A stretch of DNA of 64,000 bases from Erwinia tasmaniensis Et1/99. Lineage in GTDB: Bacteria > Pseudomonadota > Gammaproteobacteria > Enterobacterales > Enterobacteriaceae. The DNA lies in NCBI RefSeq assembly GCF_000026185.1, contig NC_010694.1, positions 744,001 to 808,000 of the forward strand. The letters are read 5' to 3'. Under the pieces are notes generated by a model, which did not search any database, was not told the DNA's origin, and saw only the letters and a list, made by a program, of their open reading frames with translations. Positions 25,248 to 34,992 of the stretch are shown piece by piece; positions within the stretch are counted from its first letter, which is position 1, and each line of letters starts with the position of its first letter. A program made the translations under genes and the position numbers.

Positions 25248-27182
25248 GTGAAGAAAGTCATGGTGGACAAGTGGCAGTGGTGGGCAGCGGCGGCATGTTT
25301 AACGGCGCTCTCCGGCAGCGTGCGGGCAGACTCGCTCGACGAACAGCGTACTCGCTATGAGCAAATTAAGCAGGCCTGGGATAACAAACAGATGGACACC
25401 GTGGAGCAGCTGATGCCCACCCTGCAAGATTATCCGCTGTATCCCTATCTTGAGTACCGCCAGCTGGCGCAAAACCTTGACCAGGAAACCGGACTGGCGG
25501 TCAATGCGTTTATCCAGCGCTACCCGACCCTGCCCCCGGTCGCCTCGCTTCCCGCCCGTTTTGTTAACCAGCTGGCCGCCCGTGAAGACTGGCGCGGGCT
25601 GTTGGTATTCAGCCCGCAGCCGCCTAAACCGGTCGCCGCGCGCTGTAACTGGTACTACGCGAAATGGTCTACCGGGCAGCCGCAGGTTGCCTGGGAAGGG
25701 GCCAAAGCCATCTGGCTGACGGGGAGCTCGCTGCCCGCCGCCTGTGACAAACTGTTCAGCGCCTGGCAGCAGGCCGGGCAGCAAAACCCGATAACTACAC
25801 TTGAGCGCATTCGCCTGGCGATGCAAGCCGGTAACAGCAGCCTGGTCAACGCGTTGGCGAAGCAGCTGCCCGAGGATTATCAGACCATCGCCAACGCGGT
25901 GCAGGCTTTGCAAAATAATCCGCAGACGGTAGAGACCTTTGCCGCCAGCGTGGGGCCGACTGATTTTACCCGCCAGGCCAGCATGATTGGGTTTGCCAGC
26001 CTGGCGCGTAGCGATGCGGAGCAGGCACGGCAGCTGATACCGCGCCTGGTGCAGCTGCAAAAGCTGGACGAGCAGCAGGCGCAGGCGCTGAAAGAGGCGG
26101 TGGCCTGGCGTCTGATGAGCAATGATATCACCAGCGAGCAGGCGCGCTGGCGTGACGACGTGGTAATGCGTAGCGACGCCACCACGCTGCTTGAGCGCCG
26201 GGTTCGCATGTCGCTGGGTAATAATGACCGCCACGGCATGAATACCTGGATTGCCCGCCTGCCGGTTGAAGCAAAAGAGAAGGATGAATGGCGGTACTGG
26301 CAGGCCGATCTGCTGCTTGAGCAGGGGCGCAAAGAGGAGGCCGATGGGATTTTGCGTAAGCTGATGCAGCAGCGCGGTTTTTATCCGATGGTCGCGGCGC
26401 AGAAGCTCGGCGTGGATTACCCGTTGCAGGTGGATAAAGCCCCGGCACCAGACGACAGCCTGACGCGCGGCGCGGAGATTTCCCGCGTGCGCGAGCTGAT
26501 GTACTGGGGCATGGATAATCTGGCGCGCAGTGAATGGAGCTATCTGATCTCCAGCCGCAGCCGCAGCCAGCAGCAAATGCTGGCCAGTTACGCGCTGTCA
26601 CAAAACTGGTGGGATTTGAGCGTGCAGGCGACCATCAGCGGTAAGCTGTGGAACAGCCTACAGGAGCGCTTCCCGCTGGCCTGGCAGCCGCAGTTTGCGC
26701 GCTATATCAGCGGCAAGGCGATCCCGGTCAGCTATGCGATGGCGATTGCCCGTCAGGAGAGCGCCTGGAACCCGAAAGTGCGTTCTCCGGTCGGGGCCTC
26801 CGGCCTGATGCAGGTGATGCCGGCCACCGCCCAGCACACCGTGAGCAAATTTGGCATTTCGGGTTACAGCAACAGTAGCCAGCTGCTGGATGCAGAAACC
26901 AATATTGAGATCGGCACACAGTATCTGGAATCGGTCTATCAGCAGTTCGGAGAAAACCGCATCTTCGCCTCGGCGGCGTATAACGCCGGGCCGTCGCGAG
27001 TTCGTACCTGGCAGGGCAACAGCGCCGGGAAGCTCGACGTGGTGGCGTTTATCGAAACCATTCCCTTCTCTGAAACCCGGGGTTATGTGAAAAACGTGCT
27101 GGCTTATGATGCCTACTATCGTCATTTCCTTAACCAGTCGGATAAGCTGTTTGCCGACAGTGAGTGGCAGCAACGCTACTAA
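25248..27182 (+). CDS. slt: Soluble lytic murein transglycosylase Slt70
   Basis: Periplasmic enzyme that cleaves peptidoglycan glycan strands to 1,6-anhydromuropeptides. The 644-residue protein has a signal peptide (hydrophobic core WWAAAACLTALSG, cleavage near VRAD) and a long alpha-superhelical U/L region. The C-terminal SLT domain has the catalytic Glu504 in IARQESAWNP, followed by GLMQVMP and AAYNAGPSRV. The start is GTG at 25248, after an AAGGCGG; an in-frame ATG four codons later is an alternative. It is divergent from the urea operon and followed by trpR as in E. coli. Confidence 0.96.
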   Translation: MKKVMVDKWQWWAAAACLTALSGSVRADSLDEQRTRYEQIKQAWDNKQMDTVEQLMPTLQDYPLYPYLEYRQLAQNLDQETGLAVNAFIQRYPTLPPVASLPARFVNQLAAREDWRGLLVFSPQPPKPVAARCNWYYAKWSTGQPQVAWEGAKAIWLTGSSLPAACDKLFSAWQQAGQQNPITTLERIRLAMQAGNSSLVNALAKQLPEDYQTIANAVQALQNNPQTVETFAASVGPTDFTRQASMIGFASLARSDAEQARQLIPRLVQLQKLDEQQAQALKEAVAWRLMSNDITSEQARWRDDVVMRSDATTLLERRVRMSLGNNDRHGMNTWIARLPVEAKEKDEWRYWQADLLLEQGRKEEADGILRKLMQQRGFYPMVAAQKLGVDYPLQVDKAPAPDDSLTRGAEISRVRELMYWGMDNLARSEWSYLISSRSRSQQQMLASYALSQNWWDLSVQATISGKLWNSLQERFPLAWQPQFARYISGKAIPVSYAMAIARQESAWNPKVRSPVGASGLMQVMPATAQHTVSKFGISGYSNSSQLLDAETNIEIGTQYLESVYQQFGENRIFASAAYNAGPSRVRTWQGNSAGKLDVVAFIETIPFSETRGYVKNVLAYDAYYRHFLNQSDKLFADSEWQQRY

Positions 27183-27236
27183 CCGAGCGCCGTGTGCTGC
27201 CGGCTTCAAGTCCGCAGGCGATGATGGTATGCTGTT

Positions 27237-27254
27237 GTACTAGTTAAATAGTAT
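27237..27254. promoter_or_regulatory. Trp repressor operator (autoregulatory)
   Basis: GTACTAGTTAAATAGTAT is an 18-bp near-palindrome (7 of 9 positions symmetric) that matches the trp operator core GTACTAGTT-AACTAGTAC. It lies 14 bp upstream of the trpR ATG, in agreement with the known autorepression of trpR. Confidence 0.85.
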
Positions 27255-27268
27255 GGCAGCTTACCATT

Positions 27269-27601
27269 ATGACCAATTATTCATCCGTTCCCGTGACCGC
27301 CGACCCGCCTGATGAAGACTGGCTGCGCTTTGTCACGCTGCTGCAACGCGCCTGTCAGAGCGATCTCCAGCTGCCGTTGCTGCAGCTGATGCTGACCCCG
27401 GATGAGCGTGAGTCACTGGGTACGCGTTTACGCATTATCGAAGAGCTGATGCGCGGTGAAATGAGTCAGCGCGAGCTGAAGAATGAACTTGGGGCGGGCA
27501 TAGCGACGATCACGCGTGGTTCAAATAGTCTTAAAAGCGCGCCCCCGGCGTTGAAAAACTGGCTGGAAGCGCAACTGTTAACGGGTTCAGATAAGGTCTG
27601 A
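27269..27601 (+). CDS. trpR: Trp operon repressor TrpR
   Basis: Tryptophan-responsive DNA-binding dimer. The 110 residues include the core [50 protein letters not shown] (about 48-96), containing the helix-turn-helix [19 protein letters not shown]. The final five codons overlap the 3' end of convergent yjjX by 15 bp. It sits 86 bp after slt with its own operator in between. Confidence 0.96.
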   Translation: MTNYSSVPVTADPPDEDWLRFVTLLQRACQSDLQLPLLQLMLTPDERESLGTRLRIIEELMRGEMSQRELKNELGAGIATITRGSNSLKSAPPALKNWLEAQLLTGSDKV

Positions 27602-28135
27602 ATCCTCATCATCGGCCTTGCGCTGATAGATGTCGTTATGGAAAGGGCAGAGCGCAAGGATCAGCGCCTGATGATACACGCTTGAGCGCGTCAGGTGGCC
27701 AGCGGTAAAAGCGCCAATCGCGCCGCCTTTGTGCTTGATATTATCAATGCCGGTCAGGCGAGCCATCTCATCCCCCAGTTCGCGTCCCTGGTGAATGCCT
27801 TTCATCACGATGGCGGGCAGCGTAAAGCTGGCAGACCGCGATTCGCCGCGCAGCTTTTGGTTTTCAACCACCATCCACGCAAAGGCGGTATCCTCTTCAA
27901 TTCCGGCTTCGATCGCGACCCAAAAATCGGCTTCCGGCCTCACCCGCCGCGCATTCATTACGCGCTGACGTGCGCCAGTTCTCGTTTCTGTGTTTGAGAT
28001 GGGCTGCGCAGCAACGCCGCTGTCGACCTCGACACCCTCAATATGGCAGGATCCTGCTCCGAAGATATCGCTGAACGCCTGAGAAATTGCCTTAATTTTG
28101 GCCGGGTTGATGGTAGCAGCGACAACATGGTACAT
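27587..28135 (-). CDS. yjjX: Inosine/xanthosine triphosphatase YjjX
   Basis: House-cleaning nucleotide phosphatase that removes ITP and XTP. The 182-residue protein is slightly longer than the about 170 of E. coli because of an acidic C-terminal tail. Family blocks include [14 protein letters not shown] at the N-terminus, [19 protein letters not shown] and [11 protein letters not shown] in the middle, and [32 protein letters not shown] near the end. It overlaps the end of trpR and is divergent from gpmB. Confidence 0.94.
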   Translation of the reverse strand: MYHVVAATINPAKIKAISQAFSDIFGAGSCHIEGVEVDSGVAAQPISNTETRTGARQRVMNARRVRPEADFWVAIEAGIEEDTAFAWMVVENQKLRGESRSASFTLPAIVMKGIHQGRELGDEMARLTGIDNIKHKGGAIGAFTAGHLTRSSVYHQALILALCPFHNDIYQRKADDEDSDLI

Positions 28136-28185
28136 AATTGTTTGAACCCTTTACGCAAATTTGTCGCAGTATAACGGAAAAACGC

Positions 28186-28833
28186 ATGTTACAGGTCTAT
28201 CTTGTTCGCCACGGAGAAACGCTATGGAATGCGGCGCGCCGCATTCAGGGGCAGTCAGACAGCGCGCTGACTGAGAAAGGAGAGCAGCAGGCTTATCAGG
28301 TGGGACAGCGGGTGAGGGACCTCGGTATTACCCATGTGATCGCCAGCGATTTGGGCCGTACCCGGCGTACCGCCGAGATTATCGCGGATGCCTGTGGCTG
28401 CTCTGTGGTCCTCGACCCTCGCCTGCGCGAGCTGAATATGGGCGTGCTGGAACAGCGTAAGCTGGACTCACTGAGTGCGGAAGAAGAGAGCTGGCGCAAA
28501 GCGCTGGTGGACGGCACGGAAAACGGACGCATTCCGCAGGGCGAGTCGATGAGCGAAATGGCCCAGCGGATGCGTCAGGCGCTGGATGCCTGCCTGTCAT
28601 TGCCAGAAAACAGCCGCCCGCTGATTGTCAGTCACGGCATGGCGTTGGGTGTGCTGGTGAGTACTATCCTCGGCCTGCCGGCCAATGCAGAGCGCCGTCT
28701 GCGCCTGCGTAACTGCTCAATTTCCCGCGTCGATCATCAGCAAAGCCCGTGGTTGGCCTCTGGCTGGGTGGTGGAGACCGCAGGCGACGTGTCTCATCTT
28801 GAGGACACGGCGCTCGACGAGCTGCAGCGCTGA
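28186..28833 (+). CDS. gpmB: Phosphoglycerate mutase-like histidine phosphatase GpmB (YtjC)
   Basis: A 215-residue branch-1 histidine phosphatase. The phosphate-accepting His is in LVRHGETLWN at about 6-15, with further conserved ASDLGRTRRTAEI and the second His in IVSHGMALGVL. The start ATG at 28186 gives MLQVYLVRHGET; the frame extends 16 codons upstream without a ribosome-binding site. Despite the name, the E. coli protein is considered a phosphatase of uncertain substrate. It converges with rob. Confidence 0.93.
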   Translation: MLQVYLVRHGETLWNAARRIQGQSDSALTEKGEQQAYQVGQRVRDLGITHVIASDLGRTRRTAEIIADACGCSVVLDPRLRELNMGVLEQRKLDSLSAEEESWRKALVDGTENGRIPQGESMSEMAQRMRQALDACLSLPENSRPLIVSHGMALGVLVSTILGLPANAERRLRLRNCSISRVDHQQSPWLASGWVVETAGDVSHLEDTALDELQR

Positions 28834-28842
28834 AAGTGGTGT

Positions 28843-28875
28843 GCACCAAGGGCCGGTGCGATCGGCCTTTGGTGC
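28843..28875. terminator. Stem-loop between convergent gpmB and rob
   Basis: GCACCAAGGGCCG at 28843-28855 pairs with CGGCCTTTGGTGC at 28863-28875. The 13-bp stem has one G-U pair and a 7-nt loop. No strong T-tract flanks it, so it may be a weak bidirectional terminator or 3'-end protector. Confidence 0.6.
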
Positions 28876-28885
28876 AGCACGGCAT

Positions 28886-29764
28886 TTATTCTGGCTGACG
28901 GCGGATAGGGATCAGATACTCGCAGTGAATATCGGTCGGTGGCTCCGGGCGTCTTTTACCGCCGTGGGTATAAAAGCGCTCTATATCCTGCCCCTTGCGC
29001 CTTGTGAGGCCTAAGGTCGGCATGCAGGTGCCGTAAATTTGCAGGACAAACTCTTGCAGCCCACAACGTAGTCCTTTGTAGGTAAACTGAACATAGTCAC
29101 CCGCTTCCAAAATCACCGTCTGCGTGGCCTGCAGTTTGCTCGACATTTGGTCTGAAAGCACCGCAGTGGTATAGAGGATCTCCTGCTCATCATCTTTATC
29201 ACTGCTTGGGCGCGCCTGGTTCAGGCCATACAATATGGGGGGAACGGTGTCCGTTTCGGTTAAAAACTGACGCCAGAACTGTAAGCGCATTTCATCGCGA
29301 AAACTGGAAATCTGTTCCAGGGTACAGCTATAGCATTGGGTCGAACCGACTAACTGGGTTTCCGGCAGATTGACCCAGGTTGGCTCTGGCATCACGTAGT
29401 TGTCGAGGCGAATGGGTGGGCGCAGGCCAAACGCTTTCCAGTCAGATGAGCGACGATACCAGGCAGGCGTCTGAGAAAACTGTTTTTTAAAGGCGCGGGT
29501 AAACGTTTGTTGCGAATCAAAACGGTATTGCAGAGCAATGTCCAGGATAGGGCGGCTGGTCAAACGTAAAGCGACTGCCGCTTTAGACAGACGGCGGCCA
29601 CGAATATACGCACCAATGGCGTGACCCGTGACGTCCTTGAACATTCTTTGTAGATGCCATTTTGAATAACCTGATTTTGCTGCCACGTTATCCAGTGATA
29701 ACGGTTGATCAAGGTGGCTCTCCAGCCAGACAAGCAAATCTCGAATGATACCAGCTTGGTCCAT
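28886..29764 (-). CDS. rob: Right-origin-binding / stress regulator Rob (AraC family)
   Basis: A 292-residue activator of the MarA/SoxS/Rob regulon (efflux, solvent and superoxide tolerance). The N-terminal AraC domain has two helix-turn-helix motifs (LDNVAAKSGYSKWHLQRMFK and ILDIALQYRFDSQQTFTRAFKKQF) within the first 105 residues. The GyrI-like C-terminal domain (VNLPETQLVGSTQCYSC onward) distinguishes Rob from MarA and SoxS. Divergent from creA. Confidence 0.96.
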   Translation of the reverse strand: MDQAGIIRDLLVWLESHLDQPLSLDNVAAKSGYSKWHLQRMFKDVTGHAIGAYIRGRRLSKAAVALRLTSRPILDIALQYRFDSQQTFTRAFKKQFSQTPAWYRRSSDWKAFGLRPPIRLDNYVMPEPTWVNLPETQLVGSTQCYSCTLEQISSFRDEMRLQFWRQFLTETDTVPPILYGLNQARPSSDKDDEQEILYTTAVLSDQMSSKLQATQTVILEAGDYVQFTYKGLRCGLQEFVLQIYGTCMPTLGLTRRKGQDIERFYTHGGKRRPEPPTDIHCEYLIPIRRQPE

Positions 29765-29975
29765 AAATCGTCCTCATATGACTCAGGTTTGATGCGATGA
29801 AAAGCAAAGACGACAAATAGTAGCACCAATCGCCAAAGCAAAATATTAGGTTTTTTTTGTTAAAAAAGCCGTCCAGGACGATTAGCCGCAATATATTAGA
29901 AATATTTATCCATGATTTATTTTCGGGATAATTTACAATGGCATCTGCTTTTATTAAACGGGTAAGGTGATGACA

Positions 29976-30443
29976 ATGAAAAAAGTGTTAGTGGCTACGT
30001 CAATCCTGCTGTTTTCAGCGGCGTTGCAGGCGGAGCAGGTTGGCTCAGTGGATACCGTATTTAAGATGTTTGGCCCCGATCATAAGATTGTGGTGGAAGC
30101 TTTCGACGATCCGGATGTGAAAAATGTCACCTGCTATATCAGTCGGGCGAAGACCGGCGGGATCAAAGGGGGGCTGGGCCTGGCTGAAGATACCGCGGAT
30201 GCTGCCATCTCCTGTCAGCAGGTCGGGCCGGTTGAACTGAGCGACAAGATCGCACAGGGTAAAGCGGAAGGTGACGTGGTATTCCGGCAGCGAACCTCGC
30301 TGGTGTTCAAAAAGCTACAGGTCGTGCGTTTTTACGATAAAACGCGCAACGCCCTGATCTATTTGAGCTACTCCGACAAGGTGGTTGATGGTTCACCTAA
30401 GAATGCGCTTAGCGCCGTACCCATCATGCCGTGGAATAAATAA
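29976..30443 (+). CDS. creA: CreA family periplasmic protein
   Basis: A conserved 155-residue exported protein of unknown biochemical role. Signal peptide [19 protein letters not shown], then a mature part nearly identical to E. coli CreA ([54 protein letters not shown]). Start: ATG at 29976 lies 8 nt after AAGG; two upstream in-frame starts (29967, 29970) are too close to it. The creBCD genes that follow creA in E. coli are absent; arcA comes next in convergent orientation. Confidence 0.93.
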   Translation: MKKVLVATSILLFSAALQAEQVGSVDTVFKMFGPDHKIVVEAFDDPDVKNVTCYISRAKTGGIKGGLGLAEDTADAAISCQQVGPVELSDKIAQGKAEGDVVFRQRTSLVFKKLQVVRFYDKTRNALIYLSYSDKVVDGSPKNALSAVPIMPWNK

Positions 30444-30518
30444 TCCGGCGGGGCTGGCTTAAGGGATATGGCAAGAGATGAAAACTGCGGGACGGGGTGA
30501 TCCTCCGTCCCACAAGGA

Positions 30519-31235
30519 CTAATCCTGCAGCTCACCACAGAAACGGTAACCTTCGCCATGAATAGTGGCGATAATTTCCGGCGTGTCGGGGGTCGATTCA
30601 AAATGTTTACGAATGCGGCGAATAGTCACATCAACGGTGCGGTCATGTGGCTTCAGTTCGCGACCGGTCATTTTCTTCAACAGGTCGGCGCGGGTCTGGA
30701 TTTTTCCCGGATTTTCACAGAAGTGCAGCATGGCGCGAAACTCGCTGCGCGGCAGCTTGTACTGATCGCCCTGCGGACTGACCAGTGAACGGCTGTTAAT
30801 GTCCAGTTCCCAGCCGTTAAAGCGGTAACTTTCTACCAGCCTGCGCTCGTCGCTAACGGCGGCCAGATTCATGGTGCGCGACAGCAGGTTGCGTGCACGA
30901 ATGGTGAGTTCGCGTGGGTTAAATGGCTTGGTGATATAGTCGTCAGCGCCGATTTCCAGGCCGAGGATCTTATCAACTTCGTTATCACGACCCGTAAGGA
31001 ACATCAGGGCCACATTTGCCTGCTCACGCAGTTCACGCGCCAGCAGCAGGCCGTTTTTGCCCGGCAGGTTGATGTCCATGATCACCAGATTGACGTCGTT
31101 TTCGGTCAAAATCTGGTGCATTTCAGCACCGTCCGTAGCTTCATAAACCATGTAGCCTTCGGCTTCAAAAATACTTTTGAGCGTATTACGAGTGACTAAT
31201 TCGTCTTCAACGATAAGTATGTGCGGGGTCTGCAT
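30519..31235 (-). CDS. arcA: Aerobic respiration response regulator ArcA
   Basis: OmpR-type response regulator of the ArcAB redox system. The 238 residues match E. coli. The receiver domain carries Asp54 (VIMDINLPG) as phosphoacceptor, with acidic Glu10/Asp11 and Lys in FNPRE-preceding TKPFNP. The C-terminal winged helix ends [23 protein letters not shown]. The start used is the ATG at 31233-31235 ([12 protein letters not shown]); a 9-codon upstream extension has no support. Confidence 0.97.
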   Translation of the reverse strand: MQTPHILIVEDELVTRNTLKSIFEAEGYMVYEATDGAEMHQILTENDVNLVIMDINLPGKNGLLLARELREQANVALMFLTGRDNEVDKILGLEIGADDYITKPFNPRELTIRARNLLSRTMNLAAVSDERRLVESYRFNGWELDINSRSLVSPQGDQYKLPRSEFRAMLHFCENPGKIQTRADLLKKMTGRELKPHDRTVDVTIRRIRKHFESTPDTPEIIATIHGEGYRFCGELQD

Positions 31236-32305
31236 GTGTTCGCTACCTAAAATTGCCAACAAAATCGGAACAGGACATACAGCTGTTATTCTGGCAAAAC
31301 CTGGTGTGATGAGCCGGAAAATGACAACAGCAGTACAGCATGATATTCCTGAAAAACCATCCTACGGCCGTCAACAAGATGCGCACAGTCAACAAGATGG
31401 TACTGGTATGCCCGTTGGTGCAAAGGGGCATCTATCCTAACTGCATTAACAGCAGTATAACAATATGGGTTATAGCACTATACGTGATAAACAACGCACA
31501 GCTAACCGGTATCAAACTAATTGTAGCACGTTAACAGTTTTGTGAAAAATGCTTCCCGAAGCCCTGATTTCCCTCGTTAAATGGCTTTCGGCGACGTGTG
31601 TTTTCGCGCGGGTGTGATAAAAATGTTAACCGCTTTAATAAAACACATCCCATTGATAAGTATCATTTAAATAATAAATTGTTGATGTTTTGGTTATCCC
31701 GATGAGGTTAATAAGACAGTTCTGATAAAGACATTTATAAGGTATCTGAAATATGTCTTCTTTACTCAGACACAGTGCAGACAGCAACCTTTAATCAATT
31801 AAAGTGGGGCGTATTGCTACCTATGTAGCGGCTGGTTTCGCCCAAAGCATCCATTCCAGTAAAGTTCAGCAAACCGGCAGCGGATGCACCGAGTCCAAAC
31901 GTAGCATAAATATCCGCCAGAACCGGGCCGGTAGCCGTGGGCGCGTAAATTATGGCAGTCAGCTGGATAACGAAAGGAAAGAAGCGGGTGGGGAAGGGAT
32001 AGACGAGGTTCACGTCAACGGCGTGTGAAGCTGGTCGTTAGGTACACCGCACGATGAGCAGGGTTTTCTGCAAATCGTGCGGTGGTTGACGTAAAGTTTG
32101 CAGGGAAAGAGAGCAGCCTGGCCGCCTGTCGTCGCAGTGAGGCGCCCGGGGGCAGAAAAAAGGTGACAGAGAAAAGTTCTGCCCAGACAGGGTCAACCAG
32201 TGCGATTTACTGCCAGTGTTCTTCAGGGTAATCAGGATTATCTACAGGTCGACGAAAAAACCGTGCAGATGTGAAGGGCGATGCGCCAGCCCGCCGATAA
32301 AAAAA
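31236..32305. other. 1-kb arcA-thrL spacer without a confident gene
   Basis: In E. coli this place holds yjjY and lasT; neither is recognisable. The first 300 bp are presumably the arcA promoter region. A minus-strand frame at 31795-32037 encodes a hydrophobic peptide (FPFVIQLTAIIYAPTATGPV and GLGASAAGLLNFTGMDALG) without a good start and may be a gene remnant. A strong composite hairpin is at 32045-32084 (listed separately). Confidence 0.5.
32045..32084. ncRNA. Strong composite hairpin in the arcA-thrL spacer (possible structured RNA)
   Basis: CACCGCACGAT at 32045-32055 pairs perfectly with ATCGTGCGGTG at 32074-32084. Inside, after a 2x2 internal loop, GCAG (32058-32061) pairs with CTGC (32068-32071) around GGTTTT. 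No T-run follows on either side, so it is not an obvious terminator. Whether it is transcribed is unknown. Confidence 0.4.
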
Positions 32306-32334
32306 TTGACTTAGCCCGTGCTTTGCTTTAATTC
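32306..32334 (+). promoter_or_regulatory. thr operon promoter
   Basis: TTGACT at 32306-32311 and a -10-like TAATTC at 32329-32334 are spaced by 17 bp; an alternative TTTAAT lies at 32327. The -35 and the following TTAG resemble the E. coli thr promoter (TTGACTTAGG). It is 43 bp before the leader peptide ATG. Confidence 0.7.
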
Positions 32335-32376
32335 TGGAATCCGACAAATTTATACAGACAGATGATAAATTTAAAA

Positions 32377-32448
32377 ATGCGTAGAGACAGCCTGATGACC
32401 ACAATCATTATTACCACCACCATTACCACAGGTAACGGTGCGGGCTGA
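32377..32448 (+). CDS. thrL: thr operon leader peptide ThrL
   Basis: A 23-residue peptide MRRDSLMTTIIITTTITTGNGAG, closely matching the E. coli leader end ITTGNGAG. It contains seven Thr and four Ile codons that sense charged tRNA supply and steer the downstream attenuator. In-frame ATGs exist at 32362, 32377 and 32395; none has a strong ribosome-binding site, so the exact start is uncertain. Confidence 0.88.
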   Translation: MRRDSLMTTIIITTTITTGNGAG

Positions 32449-32465
32449 CGCATACAGGATAAATT

Positions 32466-32502
32466 AAAAAAGCCCGCACCTGACCAGTGCGGGCTTTTTT
32501 TT
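32466..32502 (+). terminator. thr attenuator
   Basis: GCCCGCAC at 32472-32479 and GTGCGGGC at 32487-32494 form an 8-bp GC-rich stem, extended by flanking A and T runs, with eight T after it. It lies between thrL and thrA, where transcription stops when threonine and isoleucine tRNAs are charged. Confidence 0.93.
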
Positions 32503-32527
32503 CGGCAAAATTCAGGAGAACTTGAAC

Positions 32528-34990
32528 ATGCGAGTGCTGAAATTCGGTGGAACCTCGGTAGCCAATGCGGAACGTTTTCTGCGCGTGGCTGATATTTTGG
32601 AAAGCAATGCAAAACAGGGACAGGTTGCTACCGTCTTGTCCGCGCCAGCAAAGATCACCAATCATCTTGTCGCCATGATTGAGAAAACCATCAGCGGCCA
32701 GGATGCTTCGGCCAATATCAGTGACGCCGAGCATATCTTCGCCGGGCTGTTGCAGGGTCTGGCAGACGCGCAGCCGGGCTTTGCTTACGAGCGCCTGAAA
32801 AGCGTGGTAGACCAGGAGTTCGCGCAGCTGAAGCAGGTTCTGCACGGCATTGCGCTGCTGGGGCAGTGCCCAGATAGCGTTAACGCCGCCATGATCTGTC
32901 GTGGTGAAAAGCTCTCAATCGCGATTATGGAGGGGGTGCTACAGGCGCGTGGCCACGGCGTTAGTGTGATTAATCCGGTTGAACAGCTGCTGGCCGTCGG
33001 CCATTATCTGGAATCTACCGTTGATATTGCCGAGTCCACCCGCCGTATTGCCGCACGACAGATCCCGCCCGGTAATATGGTGCTGATGGCGGGCTTCACC
33101 GCCGGTAATGAGCGCGGAGAGCTGGTGGTGCTGGGGCGCAACGGCTCTGATTACTCTGCGGCGGTGCTGGCAGCCTGTCTGCGCGCTGACTGTTGCGAAA
33201 TCTGGACGGACGTTGACGGCGTATACACCTGTGACCCCCGCCAGGTGCCGGATGCACGGCTGCTGAAATCGATGTCCTACCAGGAGGCGATGGAGCTGTC
33301 CTATTTCGGCGCTAAAGTGCTTCACCCGCGCACCATCGCTCCAATCGCCCAGTTCCAAATCCCTTGTCTGATCAAGAATACCGGCAATCCGCAGGCGCCG
33401 GGCACGCTGATCGGCGGTAACGGCAGCGATGATGACAATCCGGTTAAAGGCATAACCAACCTCAATAATATGGCGATGTTCAATGTCTCAGGGCCGGGGA
33501 TGAAGGGCATGGTAGGTATGGCGGCGCGTGTCTTCGCCGCTATGTCGCGCAGCGGGGTTTCGGTGGTGTTGATCACTCAATCCTCCTCTGAATACAGCAT
33601 CAGCTTCTGCGTCTCGCAAAGCGATCTGACGCGCGCGCGTCGGGTGCTGGAAGATGAGTTCTATCTGGAGCTGAAGGATGGCCTGCTGGAACCTCTCGAC
33701 GTGATGGAGCAGCTGGCGGTGATTTCAGTGGTGGGGGACGGCATGCGTACCCTGCGCGGCATTTCGGCTAAGTTTTTCTCGGCGCTGGCCCGTGCCAATA
33801 TCAATATCGTCGCCATTGCCCAGGGATCATCCGAGCGTTCCATCTCGGTGGTGGTAGATAACGCTCAGGCCATTACCGGCGTGCGCGTGGTTCATCAGAT
33901 GCTGTTTGCCACCGACCAGGTGATCGAAGTCTTTGTTATCGGCGTGGGCGGCGTGGGTGCCGCGCTGATCGACCAGCTGCATCGTCAGCAGAAGTGGCTG
34001 AAAAATAAACACATCGATCTGCGCGTCTGTGGGATTGCCAACTCGCGAGCGCTGCTGACTAACGTGCACGGTATCCCGCTTGATCGCTGGCAGGAACAGC
34101 TGAAGAGCGCGCAGGCGCCGTTTGACCTCACTCGCCTGAATCACCTGGTGCAAGAGTACCACCTGCTTAATCCGGTGATTGTCGACTGTACTTCCAGCCA
34201 GAAGGTGGCGGATCAGTACGCTGATTTCCTCTCCGACGGTTTCCATGTCGTCACGCCGAATAAAAAGGCGAACACCTCAACGTACAATTACTATCAGCAG
34301 ATGCGCGCAGCGGCGGAAAAATCGCGCCGCAAGTTCCTGTACGATACCAACGTGGGTGCCGGACTGCCGGTGATTGAAAATCTGCAAAATCTGCTGAATG
34401 CCGGTGATGAGCTGATTAGCTTCTCCGGTATCCTTTCCGGCTCGCTGTCGTTTATTTTTGGCAAGCTTGATGAAGGCGTTTCGCTGTCAGAAGCCACCCG
34501 CATGGCGCGTGAAATGGGCTTTACCGAGCCGGACCCGCGTGACGATCTTTCCGGTATGGACGTGGCGCGTAAGCTGCTGATCCTGGCTCGCGAAGCGGGT
34601 TATCAACTGGAACTGGGCGATATTGAGATTGAGGCAGTGCTGCCGGCAGAGTTTACCGCCATTGCCGATGTTGAAGAGTTTATGGCGCGCCTGCCGGAGC
34701 TGGACGAAAGTTTTGCCGCGCGGACGTCCCGTGCCCGTGATGCCGGTAAGGTGTTACGCTTTGTCGGCGAGATTGAAGAGGGCGGGGCCTGTAAGGTTAA
34801 AATTGCTGCCGTAGACGGCAACGATCCGCTGTATAAAGTGAAAAATGGTGAAAATGCGCTGGCGTTCTACAGTCGTTATTACCAGCCTATTCCTTTGGTG
34901 CTGCGCGGTTATGGTGCCGGTAATGATGTCACTGCGGCGGGCGTGTTTGCCGATCTGTTACGCACACTGACGTGGAAGTTGGGAGTTTAA
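32528..34990 (+). CDS. thrA: Bifunctional aspartokinase I / homoserine dehydrogenase I
   Basis: Catalyses the first and third steps of threonine synthesis. 820 residues, identical in length to E. coli ThrA. The kinase domain opens [18 protein letters not shown]. Regulatory ACT domains lie at about 320-460 ([33 protein letters not shown]). The dehydrogenase Rossmann fold begins with [15 protein letters not shown] near 470, followed by [19 protein letters not shown]. The ATG at 32528 is preceded by AGGAG at 32514-32518; a TTG two codons earlier is too close. The product is feedback-inhibited by threonine in the family. Confidence 0.97.
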   Translation: MRVLKFGGTSVANAERFLRVADILESNAKQGQVATVLSAPAKITNHLVAMIEKTISGQDASANISDAEHIFAGLLQGLADAQPGFAYERLKSVVDQEFAQLKQVLHGIALLGQCPDSVNAAMICRGEKLSIAIMEGVLQARGHGVSVINPVEQLLAVGHYLESTVDIAESTRRIAARQIPPGNMVLMAGFTAGNERGELVVLGRNGSDYSAAVLAACLRADCCEIWTDVDGVYTCDPRQVPDARLLKSMSYQEAMELSYFGAKVLHPRTIAPIAQFQIPCLIKNTGNPQAPGTLIGGNGSDDDNPVKGITNLNNMAMFNVSGPGMKGMVGMAARVFAAMSRSGVSVVLITQSSSEYSISFCVSQSDLTRARRVLEDEFYLELKDGLLEPLDVMEQLAVISVVGDGMRTLRGISAKFFSALARANINIVAIAQGSSERSISVVVDNAQAITGVRVVHQMLFATDQVIEVFVIGVGGVGAALIDQLHRQQKWLKNKHIDLRVCGIANSRALLTNVHGIPLDRWQEQLKSAQAPFDLTRLNHLVQEYHLLNPVIVDCTSSQKVADQYADFLSDGFHVVTPNKKANTSTYNYYQQMRAAAEKSRRKFLYDTNVGAGLPVIENLQNLLNAGDELISFSGILSGSLSFIFGKLDEGVSLSEATRMAREMGFTEPDPRDDLSGMDVARKLLILAREAGYQLELGDIEIEAVLPAEFTAIADVEEFMARLPELDESFAARTSRARDAGKVLRFVGEIEEGGACKVKIAAVDGNDPLYKVKNGENALAFYSRYYQPIPLVLRGYGAGNDVTAAGVFADLLRTLTWKLGV

Positions 34991-34992
34991 TC

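Noticed and set aside
31177..31440. Possible yjjY orthologue upstream of arcA
   Set aside because: The only resemblance to YjjY is a short TAVIL string; the frame starts inside arcA and has no ribosome-binding site.
32207..32404. Possible AraC-family remnant on the minus strand before thrL
   Set aside because: A short [11 protein letters not shown] string recalls AraC ends, but the frame overlaps the thr promoter and leader and shows no other family blocks.
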